DNA of 38,301 bases, taken from Pseudobdellovibrionaceae bacterium (lineage in GTDB: Bacteria > Bdellovibrionota > Bdellovibrionia > Bdellovibrionales > Bdellovibrionaceae). A program made the position numbers and the translations under genes. The DNA is taken from NCBI GenBank assembly GCA_947449255.1, contig CANFQX010000022.1:1-38301 (forward strand), given 5' to 3'. The notes below the pieces were generated by a model, which saw only the letters and a list, made by a program, of their open reading frames with translations, did not search any database and was not told the origin of the DNA. Below, one piece after another: positions 16,501-24,154 of the stretch. Numbering within the stretch: position 1 is the stretch's first letter; each line of letters starts with the position of its first letter.

Positions 16501-16650
16501 TTGTTCTTCTTCCTTCAGTAGAAAATTATTCAGCGGCAAAAACTGTTTCAAACTGTACTGAGTGTGAAGTTTTGGCAAAGCAAAAAAACTGGCTAAAGTT
16601 AGCCCTAGCGTGAAAATCAAAATGAGAGCGGGTTTGCGGCTTGTCTTCAT
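13567..16650 (-). CDS. RND (HAE3/MMPL-like) exporter fused to LolA-like domain
   Basis: Inner-membrane transporter of 1027 residues from the preferred start. It has two RND half-repeats: a first helix (ALILIFTLGLTLASFF), a periplasmic loop domain, a block of helices including TVDVMSLCLHTLLRY, and the second repeat with SLGLAFNNTIYLLERLR. After the last RND helix comes SLVILIVLVPALSNA, which looks like a signal peptide. From about residue 795 a 233-residue LolA-like lipoprotein-sorting domain follows (WIYLPSTKQTRRL; KLKAECFDKKGQLL-type segment). HAE3-type exporters and LolA-like proteins are usually separate neighbouring genes moving lipids or lipoproteins towards the outer membrane. ATG 16650 is chosen because GGAG lies 9 bases upstream; the frame stays open to 16749. 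It is divergent from the next gene. Confidence 0.85.
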   Translation of the reverse strand: MKTSRKPALILIFTLGLTLASFFALPKLHTQYSLKQFLPLNNFLLKEEEQSRKTFYLSEIQPFVVTAELKKNKLAVESTLELNPGAKIKPTWYEIKKIKSLEKLTQDLAKIQGVSSAVSLASVQGVLNQGDGLSLGPLIASLAPDLWSIEIPKNPLIVPTFVSSDGTLASIVVQINSTNTKDLKFLRQKIQEISSQALPFAEVQLGGSPAVQADINELLESEVRNFIVLGLLACFVTLGFVFSNASPLMISFIVVLCSNILVLATMALAGYSLSIMSSTIPILTTVDVMSLCLHTLLRYSEFKKNHPLLAHEVIVKKTIKAIFKPNMIASLTTTVGFLTLLLTDVPIIKDYGWTAAFSILIGWVTTSVLLYPLMLFLPPVALRTWAWSRARWGLYLFRHSRLWLILIVGVAVVLGFKGQHLSWSARLFDDLPADNQVRLSTEMIDKKMGGIIPFDIELIGPPEAWNDFKKIEKLTLLFKDLRTIPGVGSVLGLPDLIKSIKVSRTETPLNSKSLAEIYFLYSLSNQSPLRNFLNADGAMTRIAVRTEDLPGNKIHDLAREFRTRASFYFPDMKVKIAGMGPTIHSLNNELSHELIFGFWQSMMFIGVILLFVFRSLRWALIACLPNLVPPAFLMGFLAFTETPIKPSVAIIFSISLGLAFNNTIYLLERLRTMQKKTASGKLPITKTLWIEGNPCLISSLILLMGFSVFMASYFSMNRIFGFYMLLSMLAGLVGDLLLLPTLLKTFPWLLTELHFKRPSIISLARNHSLVILIVLVPALSNAKSSSPNTQLSQSAPVDRIVQEMNQRFVTKDEQFVAQMKIIEADGAIKEREMQIWRMSFSKKEHFLKVRMLKPADLKGTSLLASIKNDQEDKWIYLPSTKQTRRLTGEKNQGGLLGSEISSEDFEFNHDQSAESRLKGKIDIKGKKYHVVEVEVGKTSPNYSKIMTYVSVVDFLPLKAECFDKKGQLLKVLQFSDYKKTTTDKWRPGKIKVENIQNQRGTEVILSQIKLNQNLKATYFSAKTLARD

Positions 16651-16937
16651 CTGCATAAACTCCATACATTTTTCTCGGGTCATCTCATTGAAAACTGTAA
16701 TGTTAAAAATATCGACCAGCTCTTTTGCAAAATAAATTAAATTTATCATCGCAAACCAGAGAGGACTTCATATTTATGAGACTTGTAAATTTTAGGCTTT
16801 TAATTCCGTTAACGTTGTTCATATCCTTAATTCATGACAAATCAAAAAGTGCGCAAAGAAAATATGAAACCCAAAGGCTGGATATTTAAAAATATAGCCG
16901 CTGTCTTAAATTTCTTCTTAGTCTTTAATCCAAGGAG

Positions 16938-16982
16938 CTTGCCTGTGAAAGTCTTGCCTGTAAAAACCTTGCCTATGAAAAT
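16938..16982 (+). repeat. Three 15-bp imperfect tandem repeats at a gene start
   Basis: Three consecutive units related to CTTGCCTGTGAAAGT (16938-16952, 16953-16967, 16968-16982) encode the pattern L-P-V/M-K-x. The array begins right after the Shine-Dalgarno AAGGAG (16932-16937), and each unit offers a GTG, GTA or ATG at the same place. The number of units would set the length of the signal-peptide n-region. Confidence 0.7.
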
Positions 16983-18507
16983 GACGACAATTTTGTTTTA
17001 CGGTTTTTTGTTCACTTCTAGAATCTCGCTAGGAGCCTCTTTCATAGACTCTGAGTTTGAGCTGGTGCTGCCTAAAGCCTTTCAACAAAAAATAATCGAT
17101 GAAAAATGGAAGACCTTAGTGACTCAGGAATTTAATCCTCAATTTTCATTTCCTGATCAAATATTTGAAATGCCAGATGGAATTAAAATTCGTTTCAGTG
17201 GCTTGTCATTGAATCTAAAAACTTTTTTACAGAAGCCAGCCCTTGCGGAAGCTCAAGAACGTCTAGTTCTGGCCTCTCAGAATTTAGAAGTGCAACTCAA
17301 TATTGCACGAATATCCATTGATCAATCAGTGACCCAGACAGTTGGCGGAATCACCGGAACTTTTAAAATTCAAGCTCAATGCGACAAGATCGCGATGCGG
17401 CTCCCCGAAGGTAGAGGTCATTTTTCAATGTCATTAAAATCTCTGCTTGATACTGCAAAGTTGGGCGTTCAAGCGGAAGATTTCAATCTCACGTGGGACC
17501 CAGGCTTTTGGACCGCGGCTGATTTCAACTGCGTGGGCAGTCGTGGTTTTTCGGATTTAATAAAAACTCAAATACAAAAGATCTCAAATGACAGTCGAAC
17601 TTTCGTGGAGCCTAGAAGAGCACAGATTTTAGCGCTTTTAAATTCTTCCTTAGATAAAATCAACCAGCCGTTGTCACTTTCTCAGAAGTGGATGAAATCT
17701 CGTCCAGATATTAATTTTACTTTGAGAATTGATAAAATGAACGAGAATCAAGATCAGTCCGAAATTATTGCCAAAGGTCACTTGATCATGGAGTTTGAAA
17801 AATCCCAATCTAATGAAATGAAAGCTTTAACTTTACCCTCGTCCATTTCTGCACAAGGCAATCTATCAGCCCAGCAGCAGGCCCCACAATCTGAGCAGGC
17901 CCTGCTGCGATTGCCTGAGTTTTTTATTAAAGAAGTGATCTTGAAAGCCTATGAGGCCGAAACCTGGGGGCACAGATTGAACTCCAAAGGATTTTCTGGA
18001 TTTAAAACTTTAATGAGCTCTCGATTCATGCAGTTTTTTGTATGGCCTGAATTGATGAGTTATCCAAAATCCAGCCAGTTTTTATTTGATACTTATTCAA
18101 ATAAAAATCCAGAGATTGCGGGCCAGGGGTTAGACTATCAGGTTAAAATCAATTTATTAAGCCAAATGCTGGCTCCGCAACGTAGCAACTATGTTCCCTT
18201 TATGAATTTTTCAATTCCCCTGAATTCAAAAATAAACCTGAGCATCAAAGAGGGCAAGGCGGGCGTGGTGTTTAAAGATGCCAATTTAAATTTATACTAC
18301 TCCTGGGATTCAAATTATTTAAAAAGCAATTCGGCTTCTACAAAATTTAATGCCTCGCTCATAAAAAATAACTTACAAAGCTCCCTAACAAATAAAAATT
18401 TCATCTTTGAATTGCCAAAAGTAAAGGTGATGGAAGGAGTTGTCTTGAAAATAAAAAAGACGGAAACTCAGCCACATTCAGATTTACTTATTTACTTGGG
18501 CCTCTGA
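16945..18507 (+). CDS. Exported protein of unknown function, divergent from RND exporter
   Basis: The protein has 520 residues from GTG 16945. That start is favoured because AAGGAG sits 7 bases upstream and gives a signal peptide MKVLPVKTLPMKMTT followed by ILFYGFLFT and cleavage near LGASF. The frame is open to an ATG at 16834, and ATG 16864 is another option. The mature part is long, amphipathic and beta-rich, with two Cys (in QAQCDKIAMRL and ADFNCVGSRG). It resembles lipid- or envelope-binding periplasmic proteins in texture, but I recognise no family. Placement between the RND-LolA exporter and an outer-membrane barrel, convergent with the latter by 31 bases, suggests a role in the same envelope transport route. 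This is inference from context only. Confidence 0.7.
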   Translation: MKVLPVKTLPMKMTTILFYGFLFTSRISLGASFIDSEFELVLPKAFQQKIIDEKWKTLVTQEFNPQFSFPDQIFEMPDGIKIRFSGLSLNLKTFLQKPALAEAQERLVLASQNLEVQLNIARISIDQSVTQTVGGITGTFKIQAQCDKIAMRLPEGRGHFSMSLKSLLDTAKLGVQAEDFNLTWDPGFWTAADFNCVGSRGFSDLIKTQIQKISNDSRTFVEPRRAQILALLNSSLDKINQPLSLSQKWMKSRPDINFTLRIDKMNENQDQSEIIAKGHLIMEFEKSQSNEMKALTLPSSISAQGNLSAQQQAPQSEQALLRLPEFFIKEVILKAYEAETWGHRLNSKGFSGFKTLMSSRFMQFFVWPELMSYPKSSQFLFDTYSNKNPEIAGQGLDYQVKINLLSQMLAPQRSNYVPFMNFSIPLNSKINLSIKEGKAGVVFKDANLNLYYSWDSNYLKSNSASTKFNASLIKNNLQSSLTNKNFIFELPKVKVMEGVVLKIKKTETQPHSDLLIYLGL

Positions 18508-18538
18508 AAGTTTAGCGGTGTAGCAACAAAGAAAGACC

Positions 18539-19888
18539 TCAAAAGGATCGACCCAGCCCCAGCCGCCAGGATTGATTCTTATGATAAATTCCAAGGGGAT
18601 CGCGCTCACTGCCACTGATTAAATTGGCAGTGAGACTCAAGGTCCAAGCATCAAAAAATCTTCGTCCGACAGTGATTTCTTCATAATGGCTAGAATTGAT
18701 CTGATTGTAGAGGCCAATCAGGGAGCCCGACCAAATTTCACGCCAGGACAGTTGTCCACCGATCATCCAAGCGTTACGAAATATTTCTGAGAAAGACAGG
18801 TTTGAGTCATTCTGTTTTTCAGTGCGCAAAAAGGAATTCTGAAGCACTCCAACAAAGGTCCCCTCACTTAAATTGAAGGATTTCTCTAAGCCCAAAACAC
18901 TCTCATGGGTCCAGCCTGGTAAATTGATATCCTCGCCCAGGCTTTGAGTGTAGCTGGTGGAATACTTAAATAAGAAATGAGATTGATTAGAAACCAGCGT
19001 GAATCCTGCCTGACGAATGCGATAGTCTTTGAGATTTAAGGTGATATCTGGGTCCACCTGAATCACAGTTTTAGGAGAGATCTGCTGAATGGTCCCAGTC
19101 ACTTGGGGTTGAATCAGGGGATTCATGGCCAGTCCGTCAAAGGCACTGAGGCTCAAATCAAACCTTGAGATACTTTTCTGCAATCTCAGGGCGAAATTGT
19201 TTTCAGTGGCCGAGTTTAAAGACTCCCGCTGGCCATATTTATAAAGCAAATTTTTAGGTAAAATCAGGATCATGTCGTTATTAGGAACTTGTGGAATAAA
19301 CACATCCTGAGGCAACCAGCGGCTTTTTTCCCCTGGCAGAAGGGATCCCTGAGCTTGTGGAATGTATATAAAATCATAATCAAAAAAGGGCAGGGACTCG
19401 GATATAAGTAAGGAAAGGGCTCCAAGTTTTTTGCCATTCAGTGGATTAAAAAGCTGCTTCTTATTGACGACATCCACGGGGTTGTAGCCATCGGTCACAC
19501 CCCAGCTCAAAATATTGTAACCAGCTTGAATTTGAAGAGTGTTTTTTTGAATCTTGAAATAGGAATCTTGGGGATCCCAAAAGTATTTTTCAATTTCGGA
19601 CTTGTTGTCTGGATTAAAAATAAAAAGTGGATGCGAGTAAAACCGCCAGGTTTCGCCGGACTTCCAGTTCAACACCGGAGCCAACTCGAGTTTACTTAGA
19701 CTGGTGTTGGTCTCAGCATTCAGCTGCTCCGGAAAATCAATCTGCTCGAACTTGACATCAAATCCTAAGCTATATTCCGAGTGAGATTTCTTTGATCCTT
19801 CAAGACTTAATTCCGCTTTTGAATAAAGAGAGATTAAACTGAAAAATAGAATGAATAGAATGAATAGAACGAGGGAAGACCTTGTCAT
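18539..19888 (-). CDS. Outer-membrane beta-barrel, DUF1302-like
   Basis: The 449-residue protein has a hydrophobic signal peptide (MTRSSLVLFILFILFFSLIS, cleavage near YSKAEL). A barrel of many amphipathic strands follows and ends in RLGLGRSF, whose terminal Phe fits the BAM insertion signal. The segment ILSWGVTDGYNPVDVVN resembles the conserved N-terminal motif of DUF1302-type barrels (a WG followed by NPxDVxN). Such barrels often accompany LolA-like proteins and HAE3/MMPL RND exporters, which matches the fused exporter 2 kb away. The frame continues to a TTG at 19945, but ATG 19888 gives a normal signal peptide and has AAGG and AGGA upstream. Likely role: outer-membrane exit or receiving component. 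Confidence 0.75.
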   Translation of the reverse strand: MTRSSLVLFILFILFFSLISLYSKAELSLEGSKKSHSEYSLGFDVKFEQIDFPEQLNAETNTSLSKLELAPVLNWKSGETWRFYSHPLFIFNPDNKSEIEKYFWDPQDSYFKIQKNTLQIQAGYNILSWGVTDGYNPVDVVNKKQLFNPLNGKKLGALSLLISESLPFFDYDFIYIPQAQGSLLPGEKSRWLPQDVFIPQVPNNDMILILPKNLLYKYGQRESLNSATENNFALRLQKSISRFDLSLSAFDGLAMNPLIQPQVTGTIQQISPKTVIQVDPDITLNLKDYRIRQAGFTLVSNQSHFLFKYSTSYTQSLGEDINLPGWTHESVLGLEKSFNLSEGTFVGVLQNSFLRTEKQNDSNLSFSEIFRNAWMIGGQLSWREIWSGSLIGLYNQINSSHYEEITVGRRFFDAWTLSLTANLISGSERDPLGIYHKNQSWRLGLGRSF

Positions 19889-19982
19889 CCTTAAATCATT
19901 CCTGAAGTTCAAGGATAGCGCACCAATTTTCAGGAAAAGTCCCAAAACCTAGAGGGGAGGCACCTCATATTTTAAAAGGAGC

Positions 19983-20612
19983 TCACCTTCGCGCCGTAGC
20001 GATCCGTGGCAATAATGGCAGAGGATCAATGGGGCCGTGATTTTGCCGCAATTCAAAATGGAGATGAACACCCGTGGCATGTCCTGTTCTTCCCATCGCA
20101 CCAATCACTTCACCCTTGCGAACTCTTTGTCCCTCTGAAATCAAAATCTTGTCAAAATGAGCGTAAAGGGTGGCCCAGCCTTCGCCGGATTCAATCAGCA
20201 CCATTTTACCATAGCCACGAAACTCGCGGCCCGCATAGATGACGGTGCCGCTCATGGCCGCTAAAATTGGAGTCCCCCGAGGAGCCGCAAGATCAATACC
20301 TAAATGAGGCTTTCTTTTGTTTGGTAAAAATCCACGTGTCATCCTGGCTGAATCCACAGGCCAATCCAAGGTCATATCCTCGGCAACTTGAGGAGCTTCA
20401 TCTGAAGTCGAAGGGCTGCGTAAGGACGGGCTCGAACTGCTTAAATTATTTGATTTATAATGAGCATCCAAAACAGAAGTGTTTTGTGAAGAGTGGGTTG
20501 TCGTGCAGGATAAAAATGAACCCAAGACTAAAGAAAAAAAAGCGCGAAGGACTAACTTGGCCGAAGTGAATTTTTGGGTTGTTTTGAAGGCATTTTTTAA
20601 AACTAAAATCAT
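19983..20612 (-). CDS. M23/LytM-type peptidoglycan endopeptidase, probable lipoprotein
   Basis: The 209-residue protein starts at ATG 20612. An export segment ends in GSFLSC with C36 as a possible lipid site, followed by a Ser-rich linker (to about 78). The M23 domain (about 83-200) keeps all active-site residues: H103 and D107 in HLGID, H152 in YAHF, and H183/H185 in GVHLHFE. It should therefore be a zinc-dependent endopeptidase cutting peptide crosslinks of peptidoglycan, not one of the inactive activator types. The frame also opens at GTG 20651. ATG 20612 is favoured because a TATAAT box lies 6 bases before it, consistent with a leaderless message. It stands alone between the barrel gene and glyA. 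Confidence 0.88.
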   Translation of the reverse strand: MILVLKNAFKTTQKFTSAKLVLRAFFSLVLGSFLSCTTTHSSQNTSVLDAHYKSNNLSSSSPSLRSPSTSDEAPQVAEDMTLDWPVDSARMTRGFLPNKRKPHLGIDLAAPRGTPILAAMSGTVIYAGREFRGYGKMVLIESGEGWATLYAHFDKILISEGQRVRKGEVIGAMGRTGHATGVHLHFELRQNHGPIDPLPLLPRIATARR

Positions 20613-20619
20613 GGGTTCA

Positions 20620-20625
20620 TTATAT
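20620..20625 (-). promoter_or_regulatory. Perfect -10 box giving a probable leaderless start
   Basis: On the minus strand TATAAT is followed by GAACCC and then the ATG of the LytM gene. Standard spacing from the -10 box would place the transcription start at or next to the A of the ATG. The best -35 match (TTTGGA, 17-base spacer) is weak. This is a prediction only. Confidence 0.4.
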
Positions 20626-20746
20626 CTTATAGGTCCCTGAATCCAAAGCACAATTTCAAGAAAATGAAGTTCTAAAATTACCCTTCATTGAGGCTCAATA
20701 GATCACGACTTAGATCTAGTTTTATTGCTCCATTCTGATAATTCAA

Positions 20747-20768
20747 GAGGCCCATCTTCATGGGCCTC
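20747..20768 (-). terminator. Hairpin downstream of glyA
   Basis: A perfect 9-bp stem GAGGCCCAT / ATGGGCCTC with a 4-base loop starts 8 bases after the glyA stop. On the minus strand the T run (8 T) lies before the stem, and only TTGAATT follows. It is a strong hairpin but an atypical intrinsic terminator; it may instead protect the 3' end of the fab-glyA message. Confidence 0.55.
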
Positions 20769-20776
20769 AAAAAAAA

Positions 20777-22024
20777 TTAGTAGATTGGAAATTGCTTACA
20801 GAGTTGGCGAATTTCTTCATGGACCCTGTTTTTAAGATCTGCATCTTCAGCATTATTTAAAACCAAAGCAATCCATTTCGCGATTTGTTTCATTTCAAAA
20901 ACGCCCATACCTCGCGTTGTAAGCGCAGGAGTCCCAATGCGCACACCACTGGTCACAAAAGGTGAGCGCTTTTCATTGGGAACAGTGTTTTTATTCACTG
21001 TAATACCAGCTTCATCCAAAGCAATTTCAGCGGCTTTACCAGTGATTTCACGATCACTCAGATCCACTAAGATCAAATGATTGTCGGTTCCGCCGGTGAT
21101 GAGCTGAAATCCTTGCACAAGCATTTCTTCAGCCAAAGTTTTTGCATTCAAAATAACTTGCTCGCTGTATTTTTTAAATTCTGGCTTTAAGGCTTCGCCA
21201 AAAGCAACCGCCTTGCCTGCAATAACGTGCTCAAGTGGGCCACCTTGAATGCCAGGGAAAATTCTTGAGTTCATCAGTTTTGCTTTTTCTTCTGAATTTG
21301 TAAGAATCATTCCACCCCGAGGTCCACGCAAAGTTTTATGAGTGGTTGTTGTGACAAAATCAGCATAGGGAGCCGGGGAAGGGTGATGTCCTGAAGCAAC
21401 CAGGCCTGCAAAGTGAGCCATATCAACCAAAAGTTGAGCACCGACCTCGTCTGCAATCTCTTTGAATTTTGCAAAATCCAAAGTCCTTGGATAAGCACTA
21501 TAGCCTGCAATAATCAATTTAGGCTTGGACTCTAAGGCAACACTTCGAAGGGTGTCGTAATTGATTCGACCCGTTTGTGGATCCAAAGTGTAAGAGGCCG
21601 CCTTAAATAGCATTCCACTGAAATTTACGGGAGAGCCATGAGTCAAATGCCCTCCATGTGAAAGATCCATTCCCAAAATAGTGTCGCCAGCTTTGCACAC
21701 GCCCAAGTAAACCGCCATATTGGCCTGAGAGCCTGAATGGGGCTGCACATTGGCAAAGCCCATTCCAAAAAGCCTTTTCGCTCTTTCAATGGCTAAATTT
21801 TCAATCGTATCAACATTGGCGCAACCACCGTAGTAGCGTTTGCCCGGATAACCTTCAGCATATTTATTTGTCAGGATGGAGCCCTGAGCTTCCATCACAG
21901 CTTTTGATGTGTAATTTTCTGAAGCGATCATTTCTAAGCCGTATTGCTGGCGCTCGGATTCTAGATTGATTGCGGCTAGAACTTCAGGATCAACTTGGGC
22001 AAGGGACATGGATGTTGAATTCAT
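20777..22024 (-). CDS. glyA: Serine hydroxymethyltransferase
   Basis: Cytoplasmic PLP enzyme of 415 residues, the usual length. It converts serine and tetrahydrofolate to glycine and methylene-tetrahydrofolate, the main entry of one-carbon units for purine, thymidylate and methionine synthesis. The PLP-binding lysine is K230 in [14 protein letters not shown]. Other conserved blocks are [10 protein letters not shown] near 31-40, [15 protein letters not shown] (53-67) and QPHSGSQAN (94-102). The start is ATG 22024 with AGAGGT 8 bases upstream. It is the last gene of the fab-rpiB-glyA transcription unit, 54 bases after rpiB; the rpiB-glyA pair is common in bacteria. Confidence 0.98.
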   Translation of the reverse strand: MNSTSMSLAQVDPEVLAAINLESERQQYGLEMIASENYTSKAVMEAQGSILTNKYAEGYPGKRYYGGCANVDTIENLAIERAKRLFGMGFANVQPHSGSQANMAVYLGVCKAGDTILGMDLSHGGHLTHGSPVNFSGMLFKAASYTLDPQTGRINYDTLRSVALESKPKLIIAGYSAYPRTLDFAKFKEIADEVGAQLLVDMAHFAGLVASGHHPSPAPYADFVTTTTHKTLRGPRGGMILTNSEEKAKLMNSRIFPGIQGGPLEHVIAGKAVAFGEALKPEFKKYSEQVILNAKTLAEEMLVQGFQLITGGTDNHLILVDLSDREITGKAAEIALDEAGITVNKNTVPNEKRSPFVTSGVRIGTPALTTRGMGVFEMKQIAKWIALVLNNAEDADLKNRVHEEIRQLCKQFPIY

Positions 22025-22078
22025 AAGATTTACCTCTTGGAACAGAAGTATCGCTTGAATAAGTTCTTTTTGAAAGCC

Positions 22079-22555
22079 TCAACAATGAGTGTCGGCAGAG
22101 AGTTTTTGAACCCGATTTTGATGGCGTCCACCGGCGAACTTCGTCGTTGCAAATTCTTGGATCATTTTTACAGCCAATTCCGGAGAAATAAAACGCGCAC
22201 CAAGGGCTAAAATATTGGCGTTATTGTGCTCTCGAGACAGGTGAGCGATCTCTTCATTCCAGCAAACGGCCGCACGAATGAGGGGATATTTGTTTGCTCG
22301 GATGGCCATGCCCTGACCTGAACCACAAATCAATAATCCCAAAGCGGGGCCCTGACTTGAGTCTTGAATCTTATTAATTTGGTTTTGCAATTCAACTTGG
22401 TTGATTTCAGTGCAGACTTTGTCAGCAAAATCAGGGTAATCCACTGATTCTGCTGTGAAGGTTCCCATGTCTTTCCATTGAAAATTAGAAAGTTGAGAGA
22501 TCACTTTAAGTTTTAAATCTAAACCTGCATGATCGCAGCCTACATAAATAATCAA
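22079..22555 (-). CDS. rpiB: Ribose-5-phosphate isomerase B
   Basis: The 158-residue protein interconverts ribose 5-phosphate and ribulose 5-phosphate in the non-oxidative pentose phosphate pathway. The family signature is complete: GCDHAG at the N-terminus (D8, H9), CGSGQGMAIRANK with the catalytic base C77, and SREHNNANILALGAR with H110. It is about 10 residues longer than E. coli RpiB because of a polar insert (about 57-70, between the two conserved blocks). Twenty-one bases separate it from fabF, and a leader of 54 bases precedes glyA. It supplies ribose 5-phosphate for nucleotides. Confidence 0.96.
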   Translation of the reverse strand: MIIYVGCDHAGLDLKLKVISQLSNFQWKDMGTFTAESVDYPDFADKVCTEINQVELQNQINKIQDSSQGPALGLLICGSGQGMAIRANKYPLIRAAVCWNEEIAHLSREHNNANILALGARFISPELAVKMIQEFATTKFAGGRHQNRVQKLSADTHC

Positions 22556-22576
22556 AATGGACTCCCAAGCATCGCA

Positions 22577-23848
22577 CTAGCTTGAATATTTTGAGAATAT
22601 TAAGCAGGCATTCGTTCCACCAAAGCCAAAGCTATTGTTGAGAACATGATTTAATGTCCCTTTACGAGCATGAAGTGGAATATAATCCAAATCACAGTCC
22701 TCGCTCGGGTTTTCTAAATTGATCGTTGGAGGAGCGATTTGGTCTCTGACGGCCATCACACAGAAGGCAGACTCAATGGCACCAGCAGCCCCTAAAGCGT
22801 GTCCAGTCATTGATTTCGTACTAGAAACCCAAACTTTTTTAGCATGATCGCCCATCAATTTTTTGATGGCAAAGGATTCTAGGCCATCTCCCATGGGTGT
22901 GCTTGTCCCGTGAGCATTGATATAATTAATATCTGAAGCCTTAAGGCCTGCATCACGAACAGCCATCTCCATAGCCGCATAACCACCAGCGCCCTCAGGA
23001 GCTGGCGAAGTCATATGATAGGCATCAGAAGAAACTCCATAACCCGTCACTTCACAAAGGATGTGTGCTCCGCGTTTCACGGCATGCTCCAAGGATTCTA
23101 ACACCAAGACAGCAGCGCCTTCGCTCAAGACAAAACCATCACGATCTTTATCCCAAGGACGACTTGCCTTTTCAGGTGCATCGTTGCGCGTAGACAGGGC
23201 TCGCATTGCAGCGAATCCGCCGATAGCTAGTCCACACACAGTGCTTTCGGCTCCACCAGCCAGCATGACATCGGTGACACCGTCTCGAATATATCGAACC
23301 GCATCTCCAATGGAATGAACACCTGAAGCACAAGCTGAAGTCAAAGAATAATTTGGACCTTTAAGGCCGAGAGCAATAGAAACCTGGCCCGCAGCCAAAT
23401 TTGTAATGACACTTGGAATGAAAAAGGGACCCACTCGACTTGGTCCCTTTTCTTTTATTTTAAGAGCCATCTCTTCGATGATCCCAAGACCACCGATGCC
23501 GACTCCAACTATAACTCCCGCTTTGTTTTTTTCGTCCTCACTCAATTCAAGTTTGGCCATTTCCATAGCCATTTTTGAAGCAGCGATTGCGAAATGAATG
23601 AACTCGCCCATCTTTTTTTGTTCTTTTTTCTCAATGTAAAGATCAGGATTAAAACCCTTCACTTCACCGGCAAAAGTAACATCAAAACCAGTTGTTTCAA
23701 ATTTGGTTATCTTGGCAATGCCAGATTTCCCTTGGAGAGCCGCTGACCAGCTGTCCTCTATGGTATTCCCTAGAGGAGTCACTGCGCCAACACCAGTCAC
23801 TACAACACGCTTCTGAGATTTGGATGGACGTTCAAATTGGGAGTTCAT
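22577..23848 (-). CDS. fabF: 3-oxoacyl-ACP synthase II
   Basis: Condensing enzyme of type II fatty acid synthesis, 423 residues. It joins malonyl-ACP to growing acyl-ACP and also sets temperature-dependent unsaturation in some bacteria. The Cys-His-His triad is C173 (SACASG), H313 (NAHGTST) and H350 (GHALGAAG), with K345 nearby. Its N-terminus carries about 10 extra residues (MNSQFERPSK) before the standard KRVVVTG. The acpP gene ends 5 bases upstream, so carrier protein and synthase are co-translated, as in many bacteria. Confidence 0.97.
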   Translation of the reverse strand: MNSQFERPSKSQKRVVVTGVGAVTPLGNTIEDSWSAALQGKSGIAKITKFETTGFDVTFAGEVKGFNPDLYIEKKEQKKMGEFIHFAIAASKMAMEMAKLELSEDEKNKAGVIVGVGIGGLGIIEEMALKIKEKGPSRVGPFFIPSVITNLAAGQVSIALGLKGPNYSLTSACASGVHSIGDAVRYIRDGVTDVMLAGGAESTVCGLAIGGFAAMRALSTRNDAPEKASRPWDKDRDGFVLSEGAAVLVLESLEHAVKRGAHILCEVTGYGVSSDAYHMTSPAPEGAGGYAAMEMAVRDAGLKASDINYINAHGTSTPMGDGLESFAIKKLMGDHAKKVWVSSTKSMTGHALGAAGAIESAFCVMAVRDQIAPPTINLENPSEDCDLDYIPLHARKGTLNHVLNNSFGFGGTNACLIFSKYSS

Positions 23849-23853
23849 AAGAT

Positions 23854-24090
23854 TTAAGCTTTGCCTTTTTTCTCAAGGTAAGAAGCTACATCTTGAACAG
23901 TTTTCAGCTTTTCAGCATCTTCATCAGGAATTTCAAGATCAAACTCTTCTTCCATTGCCATAACTAACTCTACGATATCAAGGCTGTCAGCACCAAGATC
24001 ATCAATGAAAGAAGCTTCTGGCTTCACTTTCTCTGGATCTACGCCAAGTTGTTCTACGATGATATCTTTTACTTTTGGGTGAAGTGCCAT
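23854..24090 (-). CDS. acpP: Acyl carrier protein
   Basis: The 78-residue acidic protein is attached to 4'-phosphopantetheine at S36 in [18 protein letters not shown]. It carries acyl intermediates for all neighbouring Fab enzymes. Helix pattern and length are standard. The Shine-Dalgarno AGGAGGAATAAA immediately before the ATG is the strongest in this operon, fitting the very high ACP level needed. Confidence 0.98.
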   Translation of the reverse strand: MALHPKVKDIIVEQLGVDPEKVKPEASFIDDLGADSLDIVELVMAMEEEFDLEIPDEDAEKLKTVQDVASYLEKKGKA

Positions 24091-24154
24091 TTTATTCCTC
24101 CTGTAGGGTATCCGAATAGATACAATTATTCTTTCGATTCTTAACTTTTAAAGT

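Noticed and set aside
16651-16749. Longer N-terminus for the RND exporter
   Set aside because: The extra 33 residues precede a normal first helix, and the start at 16650 has GGAG at 9 bases; the longer start lacks a ribosome site.
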